Assembly (NCBI GenBank): GCA_963723235.1 | Contig: CAVRPV010000001.1 | Coordinates: forward strand, 1-64,000 | DNA from: CAIRTM01 sp963723235 | GTDB taxonomy: Bacteria; Desulfobacterota; WTBG01; CAIYCZ01; CAIRTM01 | DNA: 64,000 nt | Direction of reading: 5' to 3' | Made by a program: the position numbers and the translations under genes | The notes under the pieces: generated by a model | Told to the model about the DNA's origin: nothing | Databases searched by the model: none | Seen by the model: only the letters and a program-made list of their open reading frames with translations | Shown here: positions 38,731-47,167 of the stretch, in pieces | How positions within the stretch are numbered: position 1 is the first letter of the stretch | How the letters are laid out: each line of letters starts with the position of its first letter

Positions 38731-38829
38731 TGTCATTTCGAAGAAGCTATGCGACTGAGAAATCTTTCTTAAAAGACATTATCTCTCCTGGAGTCTGTCC
38801 TGAGCGCAGCCGAAGGGGTCGAGATGACA
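38731..38829. repeat. 99-bp interspersed element with terminal inverted repeats
   Basis: TGTCATTTCGA (38731-38741) and TCGAGATGACA (38819-38829) are imperfect inverted ends. The interior includes CGACTGAGAAATCTTTC and CTGAGCGCAGCCGAAGGGG, sequence I know as recurring in many unrelated environmental genomes. No other copy lies in this window. Confidence 0.55.
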
Positions 38830-38889
38830 CATGAGTAGAGCAACAAGGAATTGAGCAGGGGCACTGTTGCTCGAAGAGGGGATCGTTCC

Positions 38890-39339
38890 ATGAAAACGCC
38901 AATACCTGATTTACAGGGGCAAAAAATCCTCGCCGTTGATTTTGGCACCAAGGCAACCGGGCTTGCCCTCTTTGCTCCGGGCGACCCCTATCCACGGCCC
39001 TACGACACCGTGCCCTATCGCAGTGACGATCAGTTGATCAAGGCAATCAGGCAGGTTGTCCGGGATGAGGGCGTATCAATGGTCGTGCTTGGCATGCCCC
39101 GGTTTCTTGACGGCAAGCCCAGTTCCATGACCGCGCGCGTCGAGGCTTTCAGCTCACAATTGGAAGAAGCCCTTGCTCCCCTGCCGCTCTTTGAGCAGGA
39201 TGAAGCGCTCTCAAGCGCGGAAGCCCGCGAGCGCATGCGCGAATCCGCACGCTACAACTTCAAGGTAGACCCCGCAAAAATCGACGAGCTTGCCGCATCC
39301 ATTATTCTTGAAGATTTCCTGGCAGAGCGCCAGTCCTGA
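38890..39339 (+). CDS. ruvX: RuvX/YqgF-family Holliday junction resolvase-like nuclease
   Basis: The 149-residue protein has the RNase H-like fold of YqgF: ILAVDFGTKATGLALF at the start (catalytic Asp in DFGTK), MVVLGMPRFLDGKPSSMTARVEAFSSQL in the middle (VxGxP motif) and DEALSSAEARERM, then IDELAASIILEDFL, in which the last Asp or Glu completes the active site. In E. coli the protein processes pre-16S rRNA 5' ends; a role at Holliday junctions was proposed from fold. ATG 38890 is preceded by GAGGGGA at eight bases; the longer frame from 38851 reads into the upstream repeat region. Confidence 0.85.
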   Translation: MKTPIPDLQGQKILAVDFGTKATGLALFAPGDPYPRPYDTVPYRSDDQLIKAIRQVVRDEGVSMVVLGMPRFLDGKPSSMTARVEAFSSQLEEALAPLPLFEQDEALSSAEARERMRESARYNFKVDPAKIDELAASIILEDFLAERQS

Positions 39340-39406
39340 TGCCTGCGCATTGTTGCGTGCTGTATCACGCCCGGCACGTGCCAACCCGCCGGATGTGAAG
39401 CGAGAA

Positions 39407-40976
39407 CTAATTTCCGAACCCCGCCTCAACAGCCTTTATGGCATCAATGGCAGAGCTGGTAATGCCGCCGGCATAGCCTGCGCCTTCGCCTATGGGGTAC
39501 AGATTTTTTACATTGACGGATGCATAGTTTTCACTGCGAAGAATCCGTATTGGGCAGGAGGTCCTTGTCTCCGCACCCAGAATGATCCCGTCTTCTGAAA
39601 CATACAGCGGGTACTGTTTTTTCCATGCAGTAAATGCCTCCTTCAGCGCTTCGCTGACACATGCGGGCAGGATTGCATGCATGTCAACGGCCGCGGTCCC
39701 CATCCTGTAGGAGTTGGCATGTACATGGGCCGGAAACCCTTCCGGATAAAAAATCCAACAGATTCTGCGCAGGCGCCTTCCAGTTCCCTCCTGCAGCAAA
39801 AGCCTTTTGTTCTATATCCTTTTGAAATGCAATGCCTGCCAGCGGGCCGGTTGATGCATAATCACTTGTATGGCAGGTTACGACAATGGCAGAATTAGAA
39901 AATGCCGACGCCCTGCTTGCATAGCTCATACCGTTTACCACCAGCAGGCCGTTTTCAGATGCAGCATTGATCACCTCGCCGCCGGGGCACATGCAGAATG
40001 AATACACGCCCCGCCCTGTTGTTCGATTGGTGTGGGTGAGGGAATACGTGGCAGCTCCTATGCCGGCAAAGTCTTTGTATGTATCACCATAGCGCATGAG
40101 GTTGATCGTTTCAGCAGGATGCTCCACCCGCACCCCGACTGAAATCGGCTTCTGCTCAAGGCTAATGCCTTTTGTGTGCAGCAGCTCAAATGTGTCGCGG
40201 CTGGAATTTCCAATCGCAAGGTAGAGGCTTGAGCAGGGATATTCCTTCTCTCCGTTTATGACGACCCCCACGGCCTTGCCATCAGCAATGATCATATCCG
40301 TCATTTTTGAACTGTAGTGTATCTCGCCGCCCAGCTCAAGAATATGGCGCCGTATATTGCCCACTATCCTGCACAGAACGTCAGTGCCCAGATGGGGTTT
40401 GCGGATATAGCCTATTTCTTCAGGCGCGCCGAATTTAATAAATGTGTCAAGCACCCTGTTTGCATAGGTTGAATTATTGACCCGGGAAAACAGCTTTCCG
40501 TCCGAATAGGAGCCGGCCCCGCCTTCCCCGAATTGAATGTTTGATTCAGGGTCAAGCACCCTTTCGTGAATGAATCGTTGCACATCAATTGAGCGCTCCT
40601 CTATTTTTTTACCTCTCTCAAATATGAGCGGCTTGAGGCCATACGCTAAAAGCTCAAGGGCCGCGAACATGCCTGCAGGGCCGAAGCCGATTATTATGGG
40701 CCGTTGCCCGCTGCTTTTTGATTTTCTATCCGGCGCTGGTGTTTCAGTGTAGTGCGGGAGGTTGTCCCTGTTGTCAAAGCTGTCGGGGGTGCGCACAACA
40801 AGAGCAATATCGTAATAAAACTGCTCTGCATTGTTCGCATCAAGCGCCTTGTTCAGAATCTTGACAAGTTCAATCCTGTTCTGACTGATGTGCAGCTGTT
40901 GTGCAGCAGCACTGAGATATTCAACAGGTCCGTCTTTTTCAACGGGTATCTGCACATTGCAACGTATGAGCTTCAA
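39407..40976 (-). CDS. FAD-dependent dehydrogenase (COG2509 family), one frameshift
   Basis: A flavoprotein of about 523 residues. It has an N-terminal extension of 90 residues, then the dinucleotide motif PIIIGFGPAGMFAALELL, FGEGGAGSYSDGKL, the conserved PHLGTDVLCRIV, and a C-terminal GEGAGYAGGITSSAIDAIKA that closes the FAD site. This is the pattern of the widespread uncharacterised COG2509 dehydrogenases; substrate unknown. The frame changes near 39728-39732 in SGRVSGP-VHANSYRMG, which is normally continuous, so a single-base error is probable. The frame opens with TTG at 40976. An ATG just upstream in another frame would join if the T6 at the start were T5, so the true start may be that ATG. 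Confidence 0.8.
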
Positions 40977-41205
40977 AAAACACCATCGCTTCTATATTTT
41001 AAAATACTGAGAAAATTCTAGCGGCATTATAGCATTAATCGGCGGCTGGCGGGGGGCTGTACGGCCTGTGTCCTGAAGTTGTGAGTTCTGAGAAAAAAAG
41101 GCTAGGATTTGGATTTATCTATCTCCGAACACCCGGCTTCGAACTGACAAGGCTGCGAAACGATAGGGGTTTAAAACCTAAAATCTTAAGTTCAAAAACA
41201 TGTAG

Positions 41206-41451
41206 GGTGGACTTGCGCAGCACGTCCACCAATGGTCTTTCATGCCGGACGCCGATCCGGCATCCAAAATCTAAAATGTTTTTCGTACCCGTTCTTTGCC
41301 GCCCAAAGAATGGGTACCCTCAAGAAAGGGCGCCCAGCAACTCGTCCCGACTGAAGTCGGGATTCCCTCACAAAAAACATGTTCACGGCGGCGGCACGAA
41401 CTCGCACATTCGGGCGCTCAGACAGCGTGCCGCACGGCATCCGCGAACATG
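41206..41451. repeat. Cluster of five inverted repeats
   Basis: Successive palindromes: GGTGGAC/GTCCACC (41206-41230), ATGCCGGA/TCCGGCAT (41242-41263), GTACCCGTTCTTTG/CAAAGAATGGGTAC (41285-41317), TCCCGAC/GTCGGGA (41345-41362), and CATGTTC (41378-41384) with GAACATG (41445-41451) around a GC-rich segment. Confidence 0.7.
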
Positions 41452-41618
41452 CCTTTTGTTCGGCTTCGCTGCTAACGGGTTTTTAAAACCAAACCCTGAA
41501 ACACATACGTAGTGGCCGCGCTGCATGGCAACAATTTATTTGGAGGGACGGGCTTCTGCACGTCCGGGGTTTGAAACTTTTGACCTTTGAACTTTTGAAC
41601 CTTGAACATCGTTTTTAT

Positions 41619-41660
41619 GACCTTGGACCTTAGACCTTGGACCTTAGACCTTAGACCTGG
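41619..41660. repeat. Six tandem heptamers GACCTTR
   Basis: GACCTTG, GACCTTA, GACCTTG, GACCTTA, GACCTTA, GACCTGG in direct succession. The 40 bp before it has degenerate relatives (TTTGACC, TTTGAAC, TTGAACC), so the array is probably the conserved end of a longer decaying tract starting near 41570. Confidence 0.85.
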
Positions 41661-41941
41661 GACGTCTTCTCCCCGCGCTTCGTCGCGGCCGGGGTTTGTT
41701 TTTCGATTTGCACATCACTGCATATTGGTATACTATCGCGTGTAACAACAAAGTGCACAGGCGAAACCGCAGCGGGGCAACAGGCATGCGGAGCAGGCGA
41801 AACAATCGCAACAGAAAAACCGTAGTATAAAAATCACGAGCGAGGAACCTGCAATTCAACAACGTTCACTAGGGCCACACGAGAGTTTTTCGCTAACTGT
41901 TGCACACTATTTGCAAACGCGGTGAGAGCACAGGAGACGGC

Positions 41942-42313
41942 ATGGTCGACACGGACGAGCGCAGGCAGGCGCGGCGCATACAGACCAGCCTGAAGTTCAT
42001 ATCCTGCTCTTCCGGCCTCAACGCAGATTCCCGCATAATCAACATGAGCAGCAGCGGCGCTTTTATTGCAAGCAATCACCTCCTGCCTGTCGATGCTGAA
42101 TTAGCCCTGCACCTTCAACTGCCCGGCGATCCTGAAATCATGCCCATTGACGCGCGTGTCGTCTGGACGAAAACTCACAGCAACGCGACTTCAGCCGGCA
42201 TGGGCCTCGAGTTTACCGCTATTGCGCCCGCGCACCAGAAGAAACTGGCCGCTTTTATCGAACAAAGCCTTCGCCCGGACAGCGGCCAGGAGCAGGCCAC
42301 GGTATATGTATAG
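41942..42313 (+). CDS. PilZ-domain protein, paralogue 1
   Basis: The 123-residue protein is a stand-alone PilZ domain. It has the c-di-GMP motif pair: basic RRQARR near residue 7-12 and NMSSSGAF (N/DxSxxG) near residue 35. Next follow the beta-barrel strands ELALHLQLPGD and DARVVWTKT, and a final helix KLAAFIEQSL. ATG 41942 follows AGGAGA. A paralogue at 54572-54931 is about 60% identical by eye. Both precede or neighbour GT-C membrane glycosyltransferase genes, so a role in c-di-GMP control of polysaccharide or glycoprotein synthesis is plausible. That is inference from position. Confidence 0.87.
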   Translation: MVDTDERRQARRIQTSLKFISCSSGLNADSRIINMSSSGAFIASNHLLPVDAELALHLQLPGDPEIMPIDARVVWTKTHSNATSAGMGLEFTAIAPAHQKKLAAFIEQSLRPDSGQEQATVYV

Positions 42314-42558
42314 GGGCAAAGCAGAAAAAGGCGTTGCCCCCCCTTAACCGCCAGCGTTGACGGATAAAGCTTTTTAATAGAACCCCCAATACATTTCTTT
42401 ATTCTGCGTTTATTTCCGCCTCGTCAACAACGTCCCCAAGTCTAGGTACGGACTTTCCGGCCTGCCGCGGAAAAGGACAATAAAAAGATTGAGCTTTCAG
42501 AATGCTTTGTTACTATAGGACATAATATTTAATTTATTCAATATATAATAATTTTCCC

Positions 42559-42984
42559 ATGCAAACAGTAAAAGAGCTGTTTCTCAAATACCGTGAGGCA
42601 ATCGGGGCAGGCCTGATCGTTTTGCTGGCGCTCATTTCCATAGCTGATGCAATACGCTTTTTTTACCATGCCCGCGAAAGCTACTGGAGCAGACTCGGCA
42701 TCGAGTATTTTGAGCACCGCTATACCCGCCTGATTAATAACGTACCCCCTTCGGGCCTGTTCGGCTATGTGTGCGATCATGACGATCCGGTGGAGGCCAA
42801 TGTGGAGTTTTTACTGTCCAAGTATCATCTCGCCCCCCGCCTCCTGAAAAAATCGGATGAGCCGGAGCTGATTATCGGAAACTTCCGCAATCTCCCCCTT
42901 GACAACAAGGCACTGACAGACCGGGGGCTGATTGTCCTGCAGGATTTCGGCGAGGGTGTTCTCCTGCTCGGGAGGCGCGAATGA
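42559..42984 (+). CDS. Membrane-anchored protein of unknown function
   Basis: The 141-residue product has one membrane helix (residues 15-36) behind the basic start MQTVKELFLKYREAIG, and a soluble part of 100 residues, probably periplasmic, with PPSGLFGYVCDHDD and LIVLQDFGEGVLLLGRRE. I know no family. Its last four bases (ATGA) overlap the start of the downstream GT-C protein, so the two are translationally coupled and probably act together. Similar small proteins accompany membrane glycosyltransferases as accessory subunits, which is the best guess. No ribosome site is evident; the 240 bp upstream contain only a hairpin (GGGGCAA/TTGCCCC, 42313-42340) behind the PilZ gene. Confidence 0.65.
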   Translation: MQTVKELFLKYREAIGAGLIVLLALISIADAIRFFYHARESYWSRLGIEYFEHRYTRLINNVPPSGLFGYVCDHDDPVEANVEFLLSKYHLAPRLLKKSDEPELIIGNFRNLPLDNKALTDRGLIVLQDFGEGVLLLGRRE

Positions 42985-44438
42985 TGCTGCAGGCCGTTCT
43001 CTGGATCATCATAACCGCCGCCGCAGGATTCTTTCTCGTTGCATGCCTGCTTCCACCGCTGCAGCCGGTTTGGGCGGGGCGCATAGTAGCTCTCAGCCTG
43101 GGTACGGGTATCGGTTTTGGACTTGCTTCAGCAGCAACCTTTGCGCTGCTTTTTGTTACGGGGCCCTCGCCGGCGGCGATCATAATAACAGACAGCGGCA
43201 TACTGCTGATAACAGCGCTTTTCTACGTGAGGCACAGATCAGGGCTGTCAGGGCTCAATAGCGGCCCTGCGCTGCAGCAGCCGGCGCCGAACAGCCGGGG
43301 TATTTGTGTGCTTGCTGCCGGCTTTATCGTCATCAGCATTGCGGCTGTTTACCTGTTCACCTCCATATCCCTTTTCCTGCCCGAGGGCTATGCAGATGCC
43401 TGGGGCATCTGGAACCTGCGGGCGCGGTTTTTATACCGGGGGGGAGAGGGCTGGCAGTCGGTCTTTTCGCCTCTGGTCACGCACAGCGAATATCCCTATC
43501 TTGTATCCGCATCGATTTTTCGCGGGTGGTGCTATGCCGGCCGGGAGTCAGTGCTTGTTCCCATTCTGCTTGGCGGAATTTTCACCTTTGCAATCCCTCT
43601 GCTGCTGCTGGCCGCCATGGCGCACATCCGCTCCGCAAGCCAGGGCATGCTCGCCTCGCTGCTGCTGCTGGGCATGCCTTATTTCATCTACCAGGGCGCG
43701 GGACAATATGCCGACACCCCCCTGGCATTTTTTATCCTGGCCACGCTTATTCTCGTCGCTTTGCACGACCGGGCAAGCACAGCGTCACCCCGGTTGCTCG
43801 TATGTGCGGGCCTCACCGCCGGGCTGGCCTGCTGGACAAAAAACGAAGGGCTGCTCTTTCTGTTTGCACTGATAAGCGCCAGAGTGCTGAGCGCTCTCAT
43901 TCTGCACCGCACAAAAAATCTGAGAGCGGACATACTGTGCTTTGCGCTGGGGCTTCTTCCGGTTCTGCTGGTGCTGGTGTATTTCAAAACACAGGCCCCC
44001 TGCAATGATCTTTTCTCTCCCTCATATAGCCGCCTCGCTGCAATCGCATCCCATCTGTTGAGCGGATCCCGATATCTGTACGTCCTGCAAAAATTCATCG
44101 AACAGGGATTGACCTTCCACATGTTCATTATGTCTCCGCTGCCGGTGCTTGCGCTGTATCTGTTCTGCATGGGCGCACGGGTGCAGCCGCAGGACAGGAA
44201 TTTTCTGCTGACTGCCGCGCTGTGCCTGTGCATCATGGCGGTCGGCTACTTTTTCATATACGTGATTACGCCGCGAAATCTCGACTGGCATATTCGCACG
44301 TCGCTGAACCGGTTGCTGCTGCATCTGTGGCCCGCTGTGGTCCTCGTCTTTTTTCTGATAGCAAAAGCGCCGCAAAAGCCTGTGGGGGAACTCGATCGGC
44401 CTCAGGGCGACATGGAAAATGCGTTGCCGGACGGGTGA
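42981..44438 (+). CDS. GT-C fold membrane glycosyltransferase-like protein
   Basis: The 485-residue protein has about eleven to twelve membrane helices. A loop after helix 4 holds LPEGYADAWGIWNLRARFLYRGG and SPLVTHSEYPYL, the acidic-residue loop typical for GT-C (ArnT/PMT/GT39-like) enzymes that use polyprenyl-phosphate sugars. Helix segments alternate with CWTKNEGLLFLFA, a motif common in these proteins (TRxEG/TKNEG). The protein would transfer a sugar to a lipid or protein on the periplasmic side. The donor and the acceptor are unknown. It overlaps the previous gene by four bases. Confidence 0.75.
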   Translation: MMLQAVLWIIITAAAGFFLVACLLPPLQPVWAGRIVALSLGTGIGFGLASAATFALLFVTGPSPAAIIITDSGILLITALFYVRHRSGLSGLNSGPALQQPAPNSRGICVLAAGFIVISIAAVYLFTSISLFLPEGYADAWGIWNLRARFLYRGGEGWQSVFSPLVTHSEYPYLVSASIFRGWCYAGRESVLVPILLGGIFTFAIPLLLLAAMAHIRSASQGMLASLLLLGMPYFIYQGAGQYADTPLAFFILATLILVALHDRASTASPRLLVCAGLTAGLACWTKNEGLLFLFALISARVLSALILHRTKNLRADILCFALGLLPVLLVLVYFKTQAPCNDLFSPSYSRLAAIASHLLSGSRYLYVLQKFIEQGLTFHMFIMSPLPVLALYLFCMGARVQPQDRNFLLTAALCLCIMAVGYFFIYVITPRNLDWHIRTSLNRLLLHLWPAVVLVFFLIAKAPQKPVGELDRPQGDMENALPDG

Positions 44439-44680
44439 AGAATCACCGCGAACAATATTGACGGTGAGGATCATCGGGATCATCAGGGTCAGACAGGCAA
44501 ACCCGATGTAACTATCTGATAATAGCGTTTAATTTTTTTCGGGGCCAGTTACGGGACGTTGTTGAAGGCTGAAGCGGGACAGGCGCAGTATGGATATCTC
44601 GAAAGCAGACAGAGTGAGGGCATTGGGGACAGATTTATTTATCGTGAACAATCACTATCACCAAGGCTCTCCCTACACAC

Positions 44681-44734
44681 TTGAAAGTCACAGCCATCGT
44701 CGGCAGCTATCGCAAGGCGGAACCGTGGACACGG
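44681..44734 (+). pseudogene. Scar of the 5' end of an FMN-reductase gene, copy 1
   Basis: TTGAAAGTCACAGCCATCG and GTCGGCAGCTATCGCAAGG, then CCGTGGACACGG, match the first 17 codons of the intact gene at 50862 (MNVTAIVGSYRKGGTVDT) with one base lost in GCAAGG(G)CGG. Nothing follows. The remaining 44439-44927 has no other gene that I can see. Confidence 0.75.
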
Positions 44735-44927
44735 GGCCATCAGCGGGACGCCCTTAAATAAGTAAATACGTTTTTTGCGAGAGAGATGGCAACCGCCGAC
44801 AGGCAAAACATGCGCCATGTTGTACGCGTCTAAGAATCATGAAAGTTTTTTTAGCAGATAGCGACTATGATGTAATTGTCTTTCATTAGTGTCCCGGTTT
44901 GCACTACTTAACAAAAAGGAGGGGATC

Positions 44928-45797
44928 ATGCCGAAGGGAAACGCACTGGCCGTGTTCGAGAATTTCAAAATCGGCGGGTCTACGACGAGAAGACGGAAAC
45001 CTGGTATTTCTCGGTGGTGGATATCATTCCGGCGCTGATGCAGCAGCCGGATTTCCAGACGGCCAGAAAATACTGGAAGGTCTTGAAGAGCCGACTGAAG
45101 AAGGAAGGAAGTCAAATGGTAACAAATTGTAACCAGTTGAAAATGACAGCCGAAGATGGAAAGATACGACTGACCGATGTCGCCGAGTCCCGAAACCCTG
45201 CTGCGCTTGATCCAGTCGTTCCCAGCCCCAAGGCCGAACCGATCAAGCTCTGGCTGGCCAAAGTCGGTTACGAGCGGATGCAGGACATGGCCGACCCGGC
45301 CCGCTCGCTGGACCGCGCCCGGGAGTACTGGCAGCAGCACGGCAGGAGCGAAAAGTGGATTCAGCAGCGGATGATCGGACAGGAAACCCGCAACAAGCTG
45401 ACCGACTACTGGAAAGATCACGAGATCAAGGAAGAGGAGGAATTCGCCATCCTGACCAACATCATTCACCAGGAATGGAGCGGGGTTTACGGTCAAGAGC
45501 ACAAGGCGATCAAAGGGCTGAAAAGCCAGAACCTGCGCGACCACATGAGCGAGGCGGAGCTGATCTTCACCGCCTGGCGGAGCTTTCCACCCGCCAGATC
45601 GCCGAAAGCGTGAAGGCACCGGCATGGAGGAGAACGAGGATGCCGGGAAAAAGGGCGGCGGCATCGCCAAAAAGGCCCGGCTGGAACTGGAAGAGAAGAC
45701 CGGCAGGCGTGTGGTGACGGGCGAGAACTTCCTCGGCCCGGCCAAAAAGAGAAAGCAACTCAAGGACATATCCGGCGGCTCAAACAAACGCAGGTAG
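44928..45797 (+). pseudogene. Bro-N domain/DinD-like protein gene, multiply frameshifted
   Basis: With a perfect AAGGAGGGG site and ATG 44928, the gene begins MPKGNALAVFENFKI. Across at least five frame changes it reads VYDEKTETWYFSVVDIIPAL, LKKEGSQMVTNCNQLKM, ETLLRLIQS, KLWLAKVGYERMQDM, LKSQNLRDHMSEAELIF, LAELSTRQIAES and KKARLELEEKTGRRVVTGEN to TAG at 45797. This is the complete Bro-N/DinD layout (phage antirepressor or DNA-damage-inducible family, about 285 residues). Breaks near 44967, 45190, 45228, 45575 and 45615 are denser than elsewhere in the window. Flanking FMN-reductase scars and a short repeated flank suggest an inserted and decaying accessory gene, though sequence errors cannot be excluded. 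Confidence 0.75.
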
Positions 45798-45855
45798 GTT
45801 GTTCTCTCCGCGATAATCGGTATCGGCGTATCAGCGGGATGGCCCCTATTCTATT

Positions 45856-45930
45856 CTCATCGTCGACAACTATCGCAAAGGCGGCACCGTGGACACGGTG
45901 ATCGATTTGGCTCTCGCTGCGCCGCACAAT
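45856..45930 (+). pseudogene. Scar of the 5' end of an FMN-reductase gene, copy 2
   Basis: TTCTCATCGTCGACAACTAT, CGCAAAGGCGGCACCG and TGGACACGGTGATCGAT correspond to codons 4-22 of the intact gene at 50862, extending a little further than copy 1. It follows the Bro-N gene by 60 bp, so the Bro-N gene is bracketed by two scars of the same gene. Confidence 0.75.
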
Positions 45931-45992
45931 TTTTAATTGCGCCGTTTATTATTTCTGGCCGGCCCCGCCCGCATCGTGCGCCGGGATCAGTG

Positions 45993-46021
45993 TTGACACA
46001 CAACCACCCCTGTTTTATAGT
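45993..46021 (+). promoter_or_regulatory. Promoter of marC
   Basis: TTGACA (45993-45998), 17 bp, TATAGT (46016-46021). The start codon at 46069 follows with a GGGGGAG ribosome site. Confidence 0.8.
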
Positions 46022-46068
46022 CTGCCCATCTCAAAGCACGTTTCTATCATTAACAGGTACGGGGGAGC

Positions 46069-46698
46069 ATGGATTACACAGAGTATCTAAAATTTTTCAC
46101 GGCACTCCTGGCGATACTGAACCCGATCGGTGTGATACCGGTGTTCGTCGGGATGACCCAGGAAATGCCCGTTCCGGAACGCCGGCGGGTTGCCAGGACC
46201 ACAGCGATCGCTGTATTCATCCTGCTGATTATATCGAGTGTATTCGGAGAAGGCTTTCTGCATGTATTCGGAATCAGCATTGCATCGTTCCGGGTCGGCG
46301 GCGGTATTTTAATCCTCCTGATAGCCATCTCGATGCTGAATGCGCAGCATCCAGAGGGAAGCATTCTCCCGAGGAGGCACAGGAAGCTGAGACCAAGGAC
46401 AACATCGCCGTAGTGCCGCTTGCGATTCCTCTGCTGGCAGGGCCCGGATCGATCAGCACCGTGATCATCTTTTCGAATCATATTTCGGACCCAATGGACT
46501 GGACATTCATGCTGATCAGTATCCTCCTGGTCGGGATTGTCGTCTGGCTTGCTCTTACGGCGGCCATCCCGGTTGGAACGTGATCGGCCGGACAGGAATC
46601 GATATTCCGTACGGATCATGGGGCTGCTGCTATCGGCGATTGCAATCGAGTTCATCGTTGGAGGACTGCTTAAATTGATGCCGGGGTTGGCAACATAG
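46069..46698 (+). CDS. MarC-family (UPF0056) inner-membrane protein, at least two frameshifts
   Basis: The gene of about 210 codons encodes six membrane helices in three separate frames. The N-terminal part has FFTALLAILNPIGVIPVFVG and FRVGGGILILLIAISML, both hallmarks of MarC proteins. After a break near 46355-46365 comes EEAQEAETKDNIAVVPLAIPLLAGPGSI, the second hallmark. After a further break near 46575-46615 come GRTGI and RIMGLLLSAIAIEFIVGGL, ending at TAG 46698. All three parts are colinear with the family and strongly conserved, so I expect the organism to have an intact gene. The function of MarC is not established; the old link to multiple antibiotic resistance has not held. Confidence 0.8.
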
Positions 46699-46752
46699 GG
46701 AAGGGAAGGGGGTCCGCTGTCCCTTTTGATCAGTTTCTAACAGTAAGAGGCT

Positions 46753-47109
46753 ATGATGTTTGAACGAAAACATGAAAAACTTGCTCCGATATCAGTTTTT
46801 ATCAGAAGGATGGCCACGTCTGTTGTAATGGCAGGCATTTTGATTGCAGTTGCTTTATTCATCGGTATCTCAGGCTATCATTGGATAGCGGGATTTGATT
46901 GGGTTGATTCTCTTTTAGAGGCGTCTATGATTCTCGGGGGAATGGGGCCTGTAAATCCGCTTGCTACGGCTGGAGCAAAAATATTTGCTTCCGGATATGC
47001 GCTTTTTAGCGGGCTGGTATTCATAGCAATAATGGGGATCGTTCTTGCCCCGGTAACTCATCGGATGCTGCATAAATTTCATATTGATGAAGAGGACCTG
47101 CAGCAGTGA
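46753..47109 (+). CDS. Conserved two- to three-helix membrane protein, unknown function
   Basis: The 118-residue protein starts with a basic stretch (ERKHEKLAPISVFIRRM), then a helix (residues 20-42), a re-entrant or short amphipathic segment WVDSLLEASMILGGMGPVN, a second helix (residues 80-103) and an acidic-basic tail MLHKFHIDEEDLQQ. The motif SMILGGMGPV between helices is shared with small uncharacterised membrane proteins in many proteobacteria and recalls pore loops of two-helix ion channels, but it lacks the potassium filter. AGAGG at 46745-46749 favours the second ATG (46756) over the first. Confidence 0.7.
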   Translation: MMFERKHEKLAPISVFIRRMATSVVMAGILIAVALFIGISGYHWIAGFDWVDSLLEASMILGGMGPVNPLATAGAKIFASGYALFSGLVFIAIMGIVLAPVTHRMLHKFHIDEEDLQQ

Positions 47110-47167
47110 TGCCTGACAAAAGGGGCAAAGGGGACAGACAAACTATGTATTCAAGGAAGGTGACACT

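Larger units (their letters stand above)
41040..41941. other. 900-bp non-coding, palindrome- and repeat-rich region
   Basis: No reading frame here has a ribosome site or family resemblance; the longest (41081-41512) runs through a series of palindromes and is rejected. Contents in order are the hairpin array at 41206-41451, the heptamer tandem repeat at 41619-41660, and an AT-richer stretch leading to the PilZ gene, where TATACT at 41729-41734 may be a -10 box. Confidence 0.6.

Noticed and set aside
41081..41512. Possible 143-codon gene
   Set aside because: It runs through a series of palindromes, has no ribosome site and no resemblance to any family.
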